DNA of 64,000 nt from Sphaerulina vaccinii (taxonomy: Eukaryota > Ascomycota > Dothideomycetes > Mycosphaerellales > Mycosphaerellaceae): contig JAKUDP010000004.1 of the NCBI GenBank assembly GCA_022570795.1, positions 1,240,001 to 1,304,000 of the forward strand. Direction: 5' to 3'. A model generated the notes under the pieces. The model had not been told where the DNA came from, made no database searches, and saw only the letters and a list, made by a program, of their open reading frames with translations. The translations under genes were made by a program, and so were the position numbers. Shown here piece after piece: positions 12,371-24,901 of this stretch. Position 1 is the stretch's first letter. The number at the start of each line of letters is the position of its first letter.

Positions 12371-15300
12371 TCAATCCTCTTCGGCGTGTGCAAGAAGCTG
12401 CGAGGCGGTGCGAGCAGGTGGCTGAGGACGGCGAAGTTTTTCGGTTTCACTGCTTGTGTTGGTCTCGCCGGTCACCCGAGCTGATTCGGCGGTGAACAAT
12501 TCCTTGAGGCCAGGAGTGAATGGAGATGCAGTCTCCTCGTCGGGTGTTGATGGTCCAGCATCGTCGGACTCATGGCTATGGCTGTCTGCGCTTCCAATGG
12601 ATGGTCCAGACGAGTCAGATAGGACGGATCCATGTCTGGAGTCGTGCGAGTCCGATCGGGAAGCTTTCTTAGGTGACGCCACTGGCGACACCACTTCGAC
12701 GTGGGCAACCTTTGGAGTGGGTGGACTTGATCCCTCTTTGTTCTCGGCAGTCACAGCGCTGATAGTAGGCAGATTCAGCTGGGACACAGTGCGTGGGGCT
12801 GAATCTGGAGTAGGCGTCTCTGCGATAGGTGTTTGCAGTCCTGTGTGAAAACCAGACTCGCTTGGTGAAGCCGCGCGGCTGCCTGAGGATCGTTGTGTGA
12901 CAGGACTTTGCATTGCAGAGTAGAACGAGGACCTGGACACTTCCGACATGGGAGTGGCAAGCACTGGTGTTGGCTTCGGCAAGCCGACCAGACTTCCGAG
13001 AGTCTTCTCATCGACTTGCTTCACCTCGGACTTCTTCTCCTCAGCAGTGTACTTGAAGGGATCGTACTCTGCGTCTTCACTGATGTTCTTGGCCAACTGA
13101 GTAGATGGCACAGTGACCGGAGCACCAACGAAGCCCTTGGTGTCGTTATCTTCGACTTCCTGGCCTGCTGGGACTTGTGACAGCAAAGCTTCTGCGATCG
13201 GGTCGGATGCGGATTCAGCTGGAGCTTTCTGCTGCTCGTCGGACTTATCGTTGTGCGCCATTGACATTCTTGGGTTCTCGACCATTGGACTTGTGGCCAT
13301 CTCAACCATAGCTGGCTTCTCAAAATCCGGACTGGCTAGACCTGTAACAGAAGCAGATGACTCCTCATTGTCAGACACGACGCAGGGGCTCAACATGTGC
13401 GGGTTCTCCACCATGGGACTAGTAGCCATCTCGACCATGGCCGGCTTCTCCACCATTGGACTGGTTGCCATCTCGTGCATCGCAGGCTTCTCGACCATTG
13501 GGCTGGTAGCCATCTCGTGCATGACTGGTCTCTCGATGACCGGGCTGCTAGCGACATCAGGCTCGGCTTCGCTTTCCACTTGCGACATGAAGGCATCAGC
13601 AACAGGATCAGCAGTTGGTGCCTCAGACTGCGACTGCATGCTCTCGTACGAAGGTTCTCCAACAGGAGACATGAAGCGTTCCTGTTCAGGCGATGGCGAG
13701 CGAGCAGTCTCCTCCGCTTCTGTGTGGACTAGCGAGTCGACGTAAGGGTCAGCGTTGGCAGTCTCGATAGCAGGCGAGTCGTCTTGCTGAGGAACAATTT
13801 CCTCAACAGGCGATGGCGAGGGCAGACGAGGTCGAATTGTCGGGTTATACCAAGACTCCGTGTTGGCCTCTCGGTTGGATGGAGCGCTATCGAGCGCTTT
13901 CTCCTCAAAGGAGGGCGCGCGGGAGCCTTCACGAGACATCGGCACACGGGCAGATTGACGTGATTCTGCGCGCATCCACAATGACTTCAGAACAGCTGAA
14001 TTCTCGCCTGGAGTGGACTCAGTCGCCACTCTGCGCGATGGTGGTCGCGAGCCTTCGTCAGTCGTGTCGACCACTCGCTCGAAGCTGCGACGAGGCATCT
14101 CTGGGCTTGATACAGCAACTGCTGAGCTCGGTTCCGTAGACTGGCGGTTCGATACACTGACAGCTGAGCTTGGCATTGAGTGATCGGGCGCTGCCCAGAC
14201 TGCAGGACTTTCAGACGTCATGTCTGCGAGTGTTGGAATGTCAAGCTGCGAGACTGGACGTGTGGGCACGAAGTCGGAGCCAGGTGTAAGGCGTTCTTCG
14301 AACTGGCCATTGTCAAACGACTCAGTGCGTGAGAGGCGAACTCCTGCACCTGGTGACTGTGCTGGAGAGACCGAAGTGCTTCGAATTGGACTTGTGGGTG
14401 CCTCCTCGAATACTGGAGACTGGCCACCACCAGGAGTTGTCGGTGTGCTGTCGTTGTTGTCGTCCAGTCCTGGGCTCACGACTGGCAGAGGTGGCGACTG
14501 CGGCAGCTCATCCCAGTTTGTAGCACCCCAGTTTGGCATGCCGGTCTCGTTCTCAGGAGTGTGACCATGATACTGCGGGCTCATGGTCTGCCATTGCCTT
14601 TCCTGTACACGAGCAGACTGTGGGCGGGAAACGGAGCGTGACATAGATCGAGATCCAGAGGCACTCATATATGCCAGCTGAGCAGAGTATGGGTCAGGCG
14701 ACTGATCATGGCTGGGCATATCCCCATGACCGACATCGGGGCTTGCGTTGTTCAATGCGTCTTGCATGCGCGAACGGGAAGTTTCAGGGCTTGCGTTCAT
14801 TTCGAGAGCTGCCATTTCTGCGCTATACGGTCGTGGAGGGTCAGTGTCAGGCATATCAGTTCCTTCTTGGTCACGTCCCATCATGGCATCGACACGTCTA
14901 TCAAGCTCTTGTCGAAGCTTCTCGGGATGGATCGGATCTGGGTTGACGACATCTGGACTGCGCATACCGGTGGCGTTACCAGCAGGCGACGGCAAACGAG
15001 AGTCATCATATTGATACGAGTTTTGGCGTGCAGATCGTTCAGCCTCGTGGGCAACAGCAGATGGAATGGGAATCAATGGAGATTGTTCGTTCTCGAAGAC
15101 GTCTGCAGCAGCGACTTCACCCAAGCGAGTGAGTTCGCGACGAGTGGGCGAAGGTGAGCGAGTGTGCTCACGGCGACCTTGATCGGCGGATTGAGCGGCG
15201 GCTCGGACCAAGTCGTCGCCATCGGGCGATAATGATCGTGACCGTGACCGAGAGCGAGAAGGCGAACGGCTGTCGTAGTCGTCTCGTTCCGGAGGTCCAG

Positions 15301-18300
15301 CCAACTGAGCAAGCAGCTCCTGAGGGATGTGTGGGATGTCGTAGTCTCGTCTCGAAGGCCATTCCTCCTCATCATCGTGGTCGATACCACGGACTGGAGA
15401 ATAGTCGTCGATGCCACGGACTGGGGAGCGGTCTGGAGAATAGTCGTCGATACCACGAACAGGAGAGTAGTCGCGGTCATTGGTGTCAAACTCGTCTGGG
15501 AACATGGGCATTCCCGTAGGGTAGAAGTCATTGCTGTTGGCTCGTTCGCTGAAGCGCTCGCGCTCACCAAAGCGTCGCTCGAACCGATGCTCAAACTCTC
15601 TCTCATCCATCTCGTTCGAAGGCATACGGTCAGCGCCCATGTTTGGACTCATGATGGCACCGTATGTCATAGGTGGACCAGGCAGAGCACGTCCACGATC
15701 TTCAGGAATGATGGCAGAGTGTATGACTGACGGCTCGTTGTAAGGGGAGTGACCGCCATCGTCCGTCTCGTCAACACGATCGAGGTTTGGAGTACCATGC
15801 TCATCAGGTGACCAAGTGCCCTCAATACCGGCAGCACCCATTGGCAGAGCCATCTGCGATGGCCGCCTCTGGGGTGGAGGAGGTTGTGGGATCTCTCTAC
15901 GACCTGCAGGACCAGCGAATGGCAGTTGTGTGTGGGCGGGAGTGTTCTCATCAGAGGTAGGTTGTGATCGTGACGACCTACGCATGGGCTGGATCGGAGA
16001 CAGGACTGGACGCTTAAGCAGCTCACCGCTCCCCCGCTTCCCAGCGCTGTCGTACTGAGGCGATGGCTCATCTTCATTGTCACCCCAGTCAGACATTGGC
16101 GAGGTACCACGATCAGCCGATGAAGACCGTTGCTGGTCAACGTCGCGCACTGGTATTGGGTCAGCATTAGAGCCGACAGTGGTGACAGATGCAGAGCGAG
16201 AAGCCAGTCCTGGTAGTGGCGAATGTGGACTGCCAGTCTCCAATGGTGATGTTCCGCGGTCCCAAGATAGCGAACGTGGAGCCATGACATCTGGAGATGG
16301 AGCGCGAGGTGCAGGCGACTCATCGTCGTTCCAATCAGACATTGGCGAGGTTCCACGGTCTGCAGAGCCCGATCGCTGCTGTGAAATGTCGCGCACAGGT
16401 AGGGCACCAGCTTGGACTACATCTGGCTCGCTGTCTTCATCATCATCGTTATATGGTGACATTGGTGACGTGCCACGATCCGCAGAGTTAGATCGCTGCT
16501 GCTCGATGTCGCGTACTGGCAAAGCAGCCGCATTCATGACATCGGGCTCACTGTCTTCGTCCTTGAAGTCTGACATAGGTGAGGTTCCGGCGTCGGCAGA
16601 GTGCGATCGTGGATGATCGATATCGGGAGGCGAGACAATGCCTGTGCCCAGGATCTCCTCCTCTTCACCACTTGCGTTCGACATGGGCGATGTGCCAGCA
16701 TCAGCAGACTCGTAGCGAGGTGAGTTGATGTCTCGTGGGCTGAACATTGGGGCAGCACTGCGGTACGGCGACGGGCTTCGCACGGGTGAAGGACTGCGGA
16801 CTGGAGACATCATCGAGCCACGTCGGCTCTGGTAGTAGTCGTCAGGAACCACACCAGACATCATTGCCGTTGGCGAAGGTGGACGAGGGATGTATTGATC
16901 CGAGCCTGCCTTGGACAGTGGTGGTCGGATGTCATCAGTGAGCTCCACGCCTGGTGACGATGGCTGGATGCCAGCCATCATCGCCGTAGGCGAAGCATCC
17001 CGGCTTTGCTCACGGAAATGTGCCATCATCGGTACTGCTTGCGAAGATGCAGTGCGAGGCGAGTGGCTTTGATCAATGTCCACTGCTGGCAGTGGCATGC
17101 TCATGTTTGGTGGCGGACGAAGGTGTGGTACCTCAGCTTGAACTCCAGTATCAGCCGATGGCTCTGGCCATTGAACGTCTCGATTGACCATGTCTGCATC
17201 AATACCCATCTGCGGAGAGGGAGATCCGAAGCGAGATCCTGATCGAGAGTAGCCAACATTGTAGGTGGTTGGTGGCAGCATTGGCCCAGACATGCGTCGA
17301 TTGTTGTTATAGTCTGGGTAGTCTGGAAGTGGAGATCGAGACATCATTCTTGCATCTTGGTTGGCAGCCTCAGCTTGCAAGTTCAATGCCGACGCTGTGC
17401 GTGACAGATGCCAGTCTTCTGCACCTCGTGGAATCGAAGGTGTCCGCGGGTTATCAGTTTCGTCTTCTGGGTCAGTTTCGGTACCCATGTCGCGTGTAGG
17501 CAATGGTGGCGAGTTGAGAACTCCCGAGGACGCCGATCTAGGAGCGTTGAAGTTGGCTTGATTGAGCACTCCTGAGGATTCTGATCGAGGACCATTGAAC
17601 TTGCTTGAGAAAGGTCGAGGTGGAGAACGTCCACGTGGAGAGAACATAACCTCGTTGCTGACAGGGTTACTCGAGCTAGGATCTGCCGTCGCGGGAAGAG
17701 GCGGTGACATTGCTTCAAGGCGAATTGGCTCTTCGCCATATTGGTCTGCAGCCTCTTGAGGCGGCGACAATGAGCGGGCGGGGGACTTGCCATCAAACTC
17801 GTATGGGTTGACCATGTTGTCGACCATCGGAGTGCCGACTTGTAGTGATGAATCGCGATATCCTGTCGGTGGTGCTGGTGCTGCGGGTGCTGGCGCTGGT
17901 GATTGCGAGTAAGCGCGATCGATGGCGACCTGTGGCAGATTTGACTGCAGTGGCGGCGGCGATGGTGCTTTTAGTGGCGACGGGGCACGCATGAATGGCT
18001 GCGGCGACATAGCTGGCGATGGAGATGCGCCACGACTTTCTGGATCAGATGGCCACTCCCATCGATTCGATGGCGAGCGCGAGGTGCCTGGTGTGACTTG
18101 AGTGCCGCCATCCACTGAAATGCGTGGTGGAGGAGACAATGAGCCCTCGTCCACTTGCGTCGACTTTGACGGTGATCGAAGATGCAATCCTGCAGGCGTT
18201 GCAGATCTCGGAGTGTAGACTACTTCCTGTCGCTTGACGGGGAACGTAGCAGATCGAGGTGGCTCGTCGGTCAGAGATGTAGCATCGGTCTGAGTCGTGA

Positions 18301-20348
18301 TTGACTGAGTCGAGTGCGAAGTGGGAGGCGACGGAGTCTTCGCGGCGACCTCCATGGCTTCGATGGTACCACTAGCCAGAGAGATTGATCGTGTGGCCGA
18401 CATGCGGGTTGGCATGACGAACTGCGAGTTGCGTTTCGTGTTCATGCCATTGGCGCCGACAAAGCTACCATTGAGGGACCTGAAGCCGGATGCTGACATA
18501 CCAGAAGCTTGCGAAGGTGATTCTGGTGGCGAAGTGGATATCGGTAAAGCTACACCGTGTCCTTGTGGGTCAGAGCTTCGCACAGAATCAGACTTGGACA
18601 GTTCGCCCTCACTCTGAATTGATTCAAGACGAGAGCGCGATTCATCGCTGTTGTCTGCTTCTGTGAGGGCTCCAAGACCCGATGGTCTTGCCTTGCCTTT
18701 GCTGTGCATAGGGAATCGCCCATTTGGAATATCCGTGATTGTGACTTCGTGATAGACATCGTTCTCGTCGCGGTATGCTAGATGTGCTTCTGCAGGCTGC
18801 GAAGGAGGATCGTGGCTGATCTCAACCTTGTTCTGCTTGCCAGGCTGTGGTCGGAACACAAGCGCAGTAGCCTCGGGGTTCGTCTTGTCTGGAAACAGTG
18901 GTGCCATCCTCTTGCTGCTGCTTCCTGGCCTGTGGCGCTCCAGAATATCCGAAGTACTATCAGAGCCGATCGACTTCATGTCCATTTCACCAATCTTGCT
19001 CGTGCCAGACTGGCCATCGAACTGTCCCTTGCGAACGACGCTCTCCAAGTCTGCTGGCTCTTCTTGCTGCGTCATCTCGGTCGCAATCAAACCAGGTGTA
19101 TCGACATCGGAATCGTCGTCGCGGCGTCGACCGAAAACTCGCTGAGCAACCACAGAACCGTTCGCGTAACCAGCATCGGCTGATCCGAGTCTGCCAGTCG
19201 ACCAACGCTGCATGAAGCCCACTACTGCAGGTGCGCAGACGCAGATGACTGACAAATTCGCCTCAATGATCGTCCACAATCCCGTATATTGGCGGGTCCA
19301 GGTGATGTTCATTTGCCCAGCGACTCGTGCAACGTACTGGATGCGAATGATCGCAGCAATTGTGACGACAAGTCCAATGAAGAACACTGTGCAGACACCG
19401 AGTTTCTTGTGTGTTGCAATATTCAACTTCAGCAGACTGTAGATTGGCAGCAAGAACACGATAATGTCGTAGATGATATCCAGTGCACCAAATGCGTAGA
19501 GCATAGGAAAGACTTCAATGCATGATCCACTGCCTCCGGTAACGTAATTCCAGAAGTGGCTCACGGGAGAGCACTGAAAGATGAATGCGAAATCAAATGC
19601 CAGCGCAGTAAGCGCAATTACACCAATGCCAATCCAGCAGGATAGGCGGAATGCCTTCGTAATGGACTCCGCAGTCCAGATTCGCAGGTATAGGAGGATG
19701 ACCGCAATCTTTGTGGCCATAACGATAGTGATGTACAATATCTCGCCAATGTAGATCCATCTCAAAATGTTCTGGATATCCGAAACCGTGTTTGTGTAAA
19801 GGTCCGTTGCAAGTCCATATTGTGCTTGTTGGTTCAAGCTGACGTTCAATGGAATCACCAGTAGGAACGAGAATAGGACAACCCAGTCGTCCCAGCTGTA
19901 TCCACTTCCATTGAGGCCTCTCCATCGTGACAAAAGGCGGAGTGCCACAAATACAACAACCACGGCGAAGAAAGCCCAGGTAACACCATATAGGGTGCTT
20001 GCATTGTTACGGACGGGTCGGTCGCAGGTTGTGGCCTGGAATTGCTGGCCATCTGTGCTGTGTTAGCTTCGAAAGTTTACATCACGATGCTTGCAACTCA
20101 CCCAATTGGTCCTGCGTTGATGTACAGCTCGATGATAAACAAGACTCATACGACGTTCTCACAGCAGCAGTGCAGAAGCACACTTCGGTAATCTGACAAT
20201 CGTTCGGAAGTTGTGTGAGACACGTCTGAGCACATGCTGCCAGCGCGCTTTGGTCTGCTTGTCGCGCTGTGATAGTCGTGGCCTGTGAGTCGGAGCCTAC
20301 CGTCAATGCCAGCAAAGGCAAGACGAGTATGCTCGACGTCCTCCACAT
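12371..20348 (-). CDS. CFEM receptor-like seven-membrane-segment protein with giant disordered tail
   Basis: Fungal Pth11/rhodopsin-domain type receptor, expected at the plasma membrane. Model: exon 1 20348-20102, intron 20101-20053, exon 2 20052-12371, giving 2,642 aa. Visible parts: signal peptide (about 1-20); CFEM domain with eight cysteines across the splice junction (about 35-95); seven hydrophobic segments between about 102 and 365 with the family's GYSWDDW after segment 1; then about 2,270 residues of Ser/Pro/Asp/Glu-rich, low-complexity sequence. The tail carries at least six SADxGTSPMS-type units (about residues 1199-1405), SPVRGIDDY units (about 1610-1640) and EMATSPMVE units (about 2247-2346), plus an RS-rich stretch. 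It is rich in Ser/Thr-Pro sites, suggesting proline-directed phosphorylation (inference). Relatives usually end soon after the last membrane segment. The tail is one uninterrupted frame, so fusion by misassembly is not suggested. Confidence 0.85.
13265..13560 (-). repeat. 42-bp tandem coding repeats (EMATSPMVE units)
   Basis: Inside the receptor tail, units encoding VEKPAM-EMATSPM follow one another at about 13394-13560, and a further copy lies at 13265-13330 after a short non-repeat insert. The units are still similar at the DNA level, so the array expanded recently or is being homogenised. Confidence 0.8.
16087..16705 (-). repeat. Coding repeats (SADxGTSPMS units)
   Basis: Six imperfect units encoding RSxSADxGTSPMS lie at about 16681, 16572, 16461, 16340, 16238 and 16094. 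They are separated by acidic spacers ending in PVRDI or similar. The fifth unit is degenerate (SWDRGTSPLE). Spacing is about 100-145 bp. Confidence 0.8.
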
Positions 20349-22873
20349 CGTGTGTCGTGACGGCCGAAGTCGTAAAGGCCGAATAGAGTCGAAAACAGCA
20401 TCAAAGGCGAGTGCCGGACTGGACGCGTGCTATATTTGATGCGGCAGCAGAGAGCCCCGACTACATCGAGATGGCGCACGTCTTGCGACTCATGGTCGTC
20501 AAAGCACTGCACACTCTCGCATCATCGCGTGAGGCTGGGAAACTTGCGTGAACATGCCCAATGCTTTCTCCGCACAGGCCCGAACAACCTGCAGTAGGTC
20601 AAGCAATCCATCGGTGCCTGACAGAACTGCTCTCCGATCTGGTTGTCGTGACTGTAGTGAGCTGTGATCGCAAACCCAGGCGTGCACGCCGAATGTGGTT
20701 GGATTTGTCGATCCCCTCGCGACTCTGACTCGTGGCAGCTGTAGCCACTGCATCATTCTGCATTGGTCACCACAACGCCAGAAGCAACACGATTCAGCGT
20801 CGTGAATGGACTGCAGCCATTGGACTTGCTCTCATCTTGATAGAGCTTGCAGTCGTTGTAGGATGTCAAGAAGCAGTGATGATGTTCGCCTGCTTGAGTC
20901 GCTCTCCCATCTTGTTGTACTGAATCGAGGCTTGGACGTCATCGATCGTGATCTGAACATGACTGTTGGCACTCCGCACTGGCGATATTGCTGTCCCGCT
21001 GAATGTTTGTCCATCTAATCGAACGTTGTGCACTTTGAATACCGACGAGAGCACAACTTTGAAGAGGTGAAGTCGGAGAACATGAGACGCAACCACAATG
21101 AACAAGGACATCCCATCCAAACAGTGTGCGCACTGTGGGGCATCCTCTTGTTCCTGAAAGATCGTCTGAACCTTATGTCTGCGTATGCGGACCGGCAAGA
21201 CGCTCCGAACGCCTCAAGTTCCAACCACAGAGCCGCCTGCATGAACGCCCGACGAGACGCGTCGATGCGAGCAGCAAGTTCGATCGTGAGATGTATGCTT
21301 TCATCACAATAGCTGATGCTCTTTCGAGAATCTTGATTGAGTTGTCAGCCATGCATGTGCTGTGTCAATTGTCACGCAAAGAGCTCGCAACTGACATAGG
21401 AACCAGTTCGTATGCCCTTCAGAACTGTTGAGCACCCGCTATTTGTGTCAGAACTCAGCAGGAATCAACTCAATCGCCAACATCACCTCCGAACTCCTGT
21501 GCAGGTGTTGTGTTGTCCTTGCGATCCTGTGGCCAGTGGTGTTGTGGCTGGCGTCCATTATTGGCGTGTTGAGCCCGTTGAATCTTGCCCAAAGAAGTGC
21601 GGAGAAGAGATTGGCAGGATCTATTCTTGACGCCACGTCTGATAGTCGGAATTACTCCAGCTCACAGGGCGCACGCTTTCCTGTTGCTTTCGTGTGGTTG
21701 AACCACATGGCTGTGAAGGATCATGGACACAACGGTAACGCCTGACAACACTGCCAGCCCTGCAGGTCCCTGAAGACCTCAAAAGCTGGGAACAGTCAGT
21801 CCAATGAAAGCTCCACCACCACCTACCAAAGGGCTTTTCAGCAATGGTGTGAAGACTTCCGCTACCAATGATTCCACAAGTGTAGTCCCTCCAACTGACT
21901 GACGCGACAGCTGATCCAAGAACATTCCCCGTAGCAAGGAGTCAAGTATCGAGAAGTCGCGTTCGTGTTGACAGCCTTTAGCGACTCCACGGCCCGACTT
22001 CCAAGCTATTGCAATTCCAGTCATCCCATCAAGCGACTGGAACGAGTTTCAGTGAGCTCTCTCAGCCGTTGCTTCTCCATATCTCCAAGCAGCATGCTAC
22101 AACTGGAGAGGCTCGCTGTTCGAGTTCGCAAGTGGTTTACCAGTTGCGGCTCTGATTGGAGTTCATCTTCGTCGCCACTGCTGGGAAGTTGCTCGAGGGT
22201 TCTGGCCTGGCCACAGTCTCTTCGGACTGACGGAATGAAAGTATCTCCGTATGCCCTGTCCTGGACATCATGTATGGTCCTCGAAGTGCGCGAGCGTCTG
22301 ATGGTGATGACTTCGTTTGAATTGTCCGAGCCAAGACTCAAATGCTCAAGAAATTTCGGCAAACACGAAGCGAAGCCCTACTTGCATGGTCTGTGTCTTA
22401 CGCTAAGTGGATCAAGGACGACAATCTTGAGCTGTCCGACAATTCTCCTTCTCCCAGAACGCCTCCCGATAAACGACCCCGAACAGATCGTACGTTAGCT
22501 CAAGCGCTTGAAGATCCGCTGCACGCTGTATTTGCCAGATGACAATGGCTGCCACGGAGGGTGTGGAAGTCCACGCCGGGTTGAGAACGAGCATGAACGC
22601 GAACACCATCTCAGCGAGCCACAGTCACGTCTCAATCTATCGAGAACAAGTCCAAGAGCGCCGTGCGAACGTGCTGGAGAATCGGGTCGACAAGCGCTTG
22701 GGTATTCGCGTCGTCCACCTAGCCCGCTCACTAACGATGCAACGTCAAGTCTGAGATAGAATGGCGAAATCTGCTAACTGCTACTTATGAGATGGCATGG
22801 TACCCTTCTAGGTCTGTCTTTCCACTTCGCACCAACCTCCAAGCATCCTTACTTCGACGCCACTCACTCGATC
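20349..22873. other. 2.5-kb region without a confident gene
   Basis: Several short open frames exist on both strands. The most protein-like are on the minus strand: 22609-22412 with a hydrophobic start, then 22362-22021 and 22024-21779, which overlap at ATGA. They lie in different frames and I could not join them with convincing splice sites or recognise a family. The region may hold a decayed or multi-intron gene, or only the promoters of the flanking genes. Confidence 0.35.
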
Positions 22874-24088
22874 ATGCTTTCCAAGACAGCCTCCACGCTT
22901 TGTGTGCTTGCAGCAAGTGCTCAGGCATCATTATGGGTGGACCAGGCTCCGGATCATGTCCGACCATATGCGATTGAGCATTATGCGAACGCACAGGCTC
23001 TTACCATAGGCGCTCAGACATATCGATTCCCTGTTACTGGAGCGAGTTCGGGCAACAAGTTCAGTGTGCTCACCACAAATGCTCCGAACACGACGGAGCT
23101 TGGTGTGCTGCCGCATATCCACGAGCTTCATCACGAGAACTTCTTCTGCTACAAAGGTAAGCAGACTTCTGGAACCTTGATCGAATGATTGTATTGATAG
23201 CGTCGCAGGCCGTTTCCAATTGTGGGCTCATAAAGGGAACGACACCCAGGCTCGTCTGCTGACGGCTGGCGACTACGGTTCCGTGCCTGTTGGAACGACT
23301 CACACTTTTCAGATCCTGGGTCCAGACACTGAAATGGTACGAAATGCATTATTGAGGTCATTCATGAAATGCACTCGCTGACATGTATGCCTTGATTCTA
23401 GGTAGGAGTCATTGCACCTGGAAAGTTTGAGGACCTTTTCTTCTTCCTTGCCACAGAGAATGTTACTTATGCAAGCAAGACTCCATATACGCCCGCAGAA
23501 GTGTCGTCGTCCACGAACTCGGGCTCTTCGGCATCGATCATAACCCAGCTGGAGTCCTTCGATGTGCATGCTCAACTCAACTTTACCGCTCCACGGGAAC
23601 TGGTGAACGGATCTAGCCCAGCCGGAGCTGTGTGGCACGATGGTTCGAACAGCGTTCCCTCTGTTGCAGGATCTCCTTACTTCGTGGCCTCGAACTGGGG
23701 ACCGAAGTACCTAAACAACGAGACCGGGTCCTGGCAAATTGTGCAACCTTTTGTTACTCCTACGACTGGTGAACACAACTTCACACAAGGAACCATAACC
23801 TTGAGTCGGCAGTTTTCTGGCTCGGCCTCACCAACCTGGAACTTGACAGATCACACTGCTCTCCAAGTGCTGGAAGGATCTCTGGGCTTGACTATCGGTA
23901 ACGAAACCGCGAACCTGTTCTCTGGCGATGTTGCATTCGTCCCCGGGGGCACACCATTTACATACAAGTCTGCCGCTGCTTTTACCAAGTTCATGTATGT
24001 CAGCGCCGGAGACGAAGGTCTGGACCAGCAACTCCTCGCATCAGCACAAAGCTGGAATTATCCAGTGTTCCCGACCACGACTGCCTGA
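22874..24088 (+). CDS. Secreted bicupin, quercetin 2,3-dioxygenase family
   Basis: Metal-dependent dioxygenase of the type that opens the flavonol ring of quercetin with release of carbon monoxide. Model: exons 22874-23156, 23209-23336 and 23402-24088; introns of 52 and 65 bp; 365 aa. The start gives a signal peptide (MLSKTASTLCVLAASAQA). The N-terminal cupin has the family's metal site: His81, His83 and Glu88 in PHIHELHHENFF, and His126 in VGTTHTF. The sequence ENFF-x-x-KGRFQLW closely follows the fungal enzyme. A second cupin lies in the last third (GDVAFVPGGTPFTY) and, as in the family, lacks a metal site. Several NxS/T sites fit a secreted glycoprotein. Substrate is inferred from family only; a pirin-like or other bicupin role is less likely. 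Confidence 0.88.
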
Positions 24089-24901
24089 TCATGTTCACAA
24101 GAGGTGTTCGTGGCATTTTAAGACGTAGAGAGTGCAGCTCTGCAGGACGCGATGTGCCAGTCTTACATCAGCTAAGAATGAACAGATATCGAGGCTCAGA
24201 ATCTAATCACAGCCCTATAACGTGTAATCAACATTGACAATGACCCACCACGTGAGCCCACGAGCTGGTCACGCTTACCAAAACAGCGGAATCATTGGCA
24301 GCATCGCGATATTTGAAGAGTTTCTGATATTCGAAGACGATCCGAGAAGCCATGCGGATGGTCTATCTTCAGAGGCAGCCGGATGTCGTGACATCAAGCC
24401 CTAGGTGGCGAAGCTCGTTCAAGGCGCGAGGTGGAGACACGCATCTATGGTATGTAAACGCGTACGTGTAGTCGTTCACATTGGCTTGCTCAAGTATTAG
24501 CATGTTTTAGGTGCCTCTAGCGTATCCAGACGCCTTCAGCTGGCGGAATCCCAGAGCTTCGCAAGGGTAAACGCCGAATCAAGCAAGTCAACTTGACCAA
24601 GGTTGACCTGCCTCTATCAAACTGTATAAACATCAAGATGCTACTGACAGCGAACAGAACCAATGTAGTTATATGCTCGACTACTTGTTCGCGACCTTAT
24701 AACGATTGCTACCCAAGCCTGAGCGCGTGCCCTGTGGTCAATCTTGGCGCCCTTACCTCCAGAACGCCACCCCCAGCTTCCATACGGAACTCCCACCCCC
24801 ACAAGATCTCTAAAGCGCCACTCCTATGCTTTAAAGCGACGGCGTTGCTGTCCTCTGGCATAGTTAGCTGATCAGACTCGAGAGAGACGAATTCCCCAAC
24901 C
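24089..24901. other. Intergenic region upstream of the P450 gene
   Basis: About 0.8 kb between two plus-strand genes. It holds the 3' flank of the quercetinase gene and the P450 promoter. No gene, RNA gene or repeat was recognised. Confidence 0.5.

Noticed and set aside
13113..13745. 210-codon plus-strand frame opposite the receptor tail
   Set aside because: Antisense shadow of a repetitive coding region; its apparent repeats mirror the EMATSPM repeats.
15667..16407. 246-codon minus-strand frame in the receptor gene
   Set aside because: Out-of-frame shadow of the long receptor exon, rich in Leu, His and Ser, with no domain.
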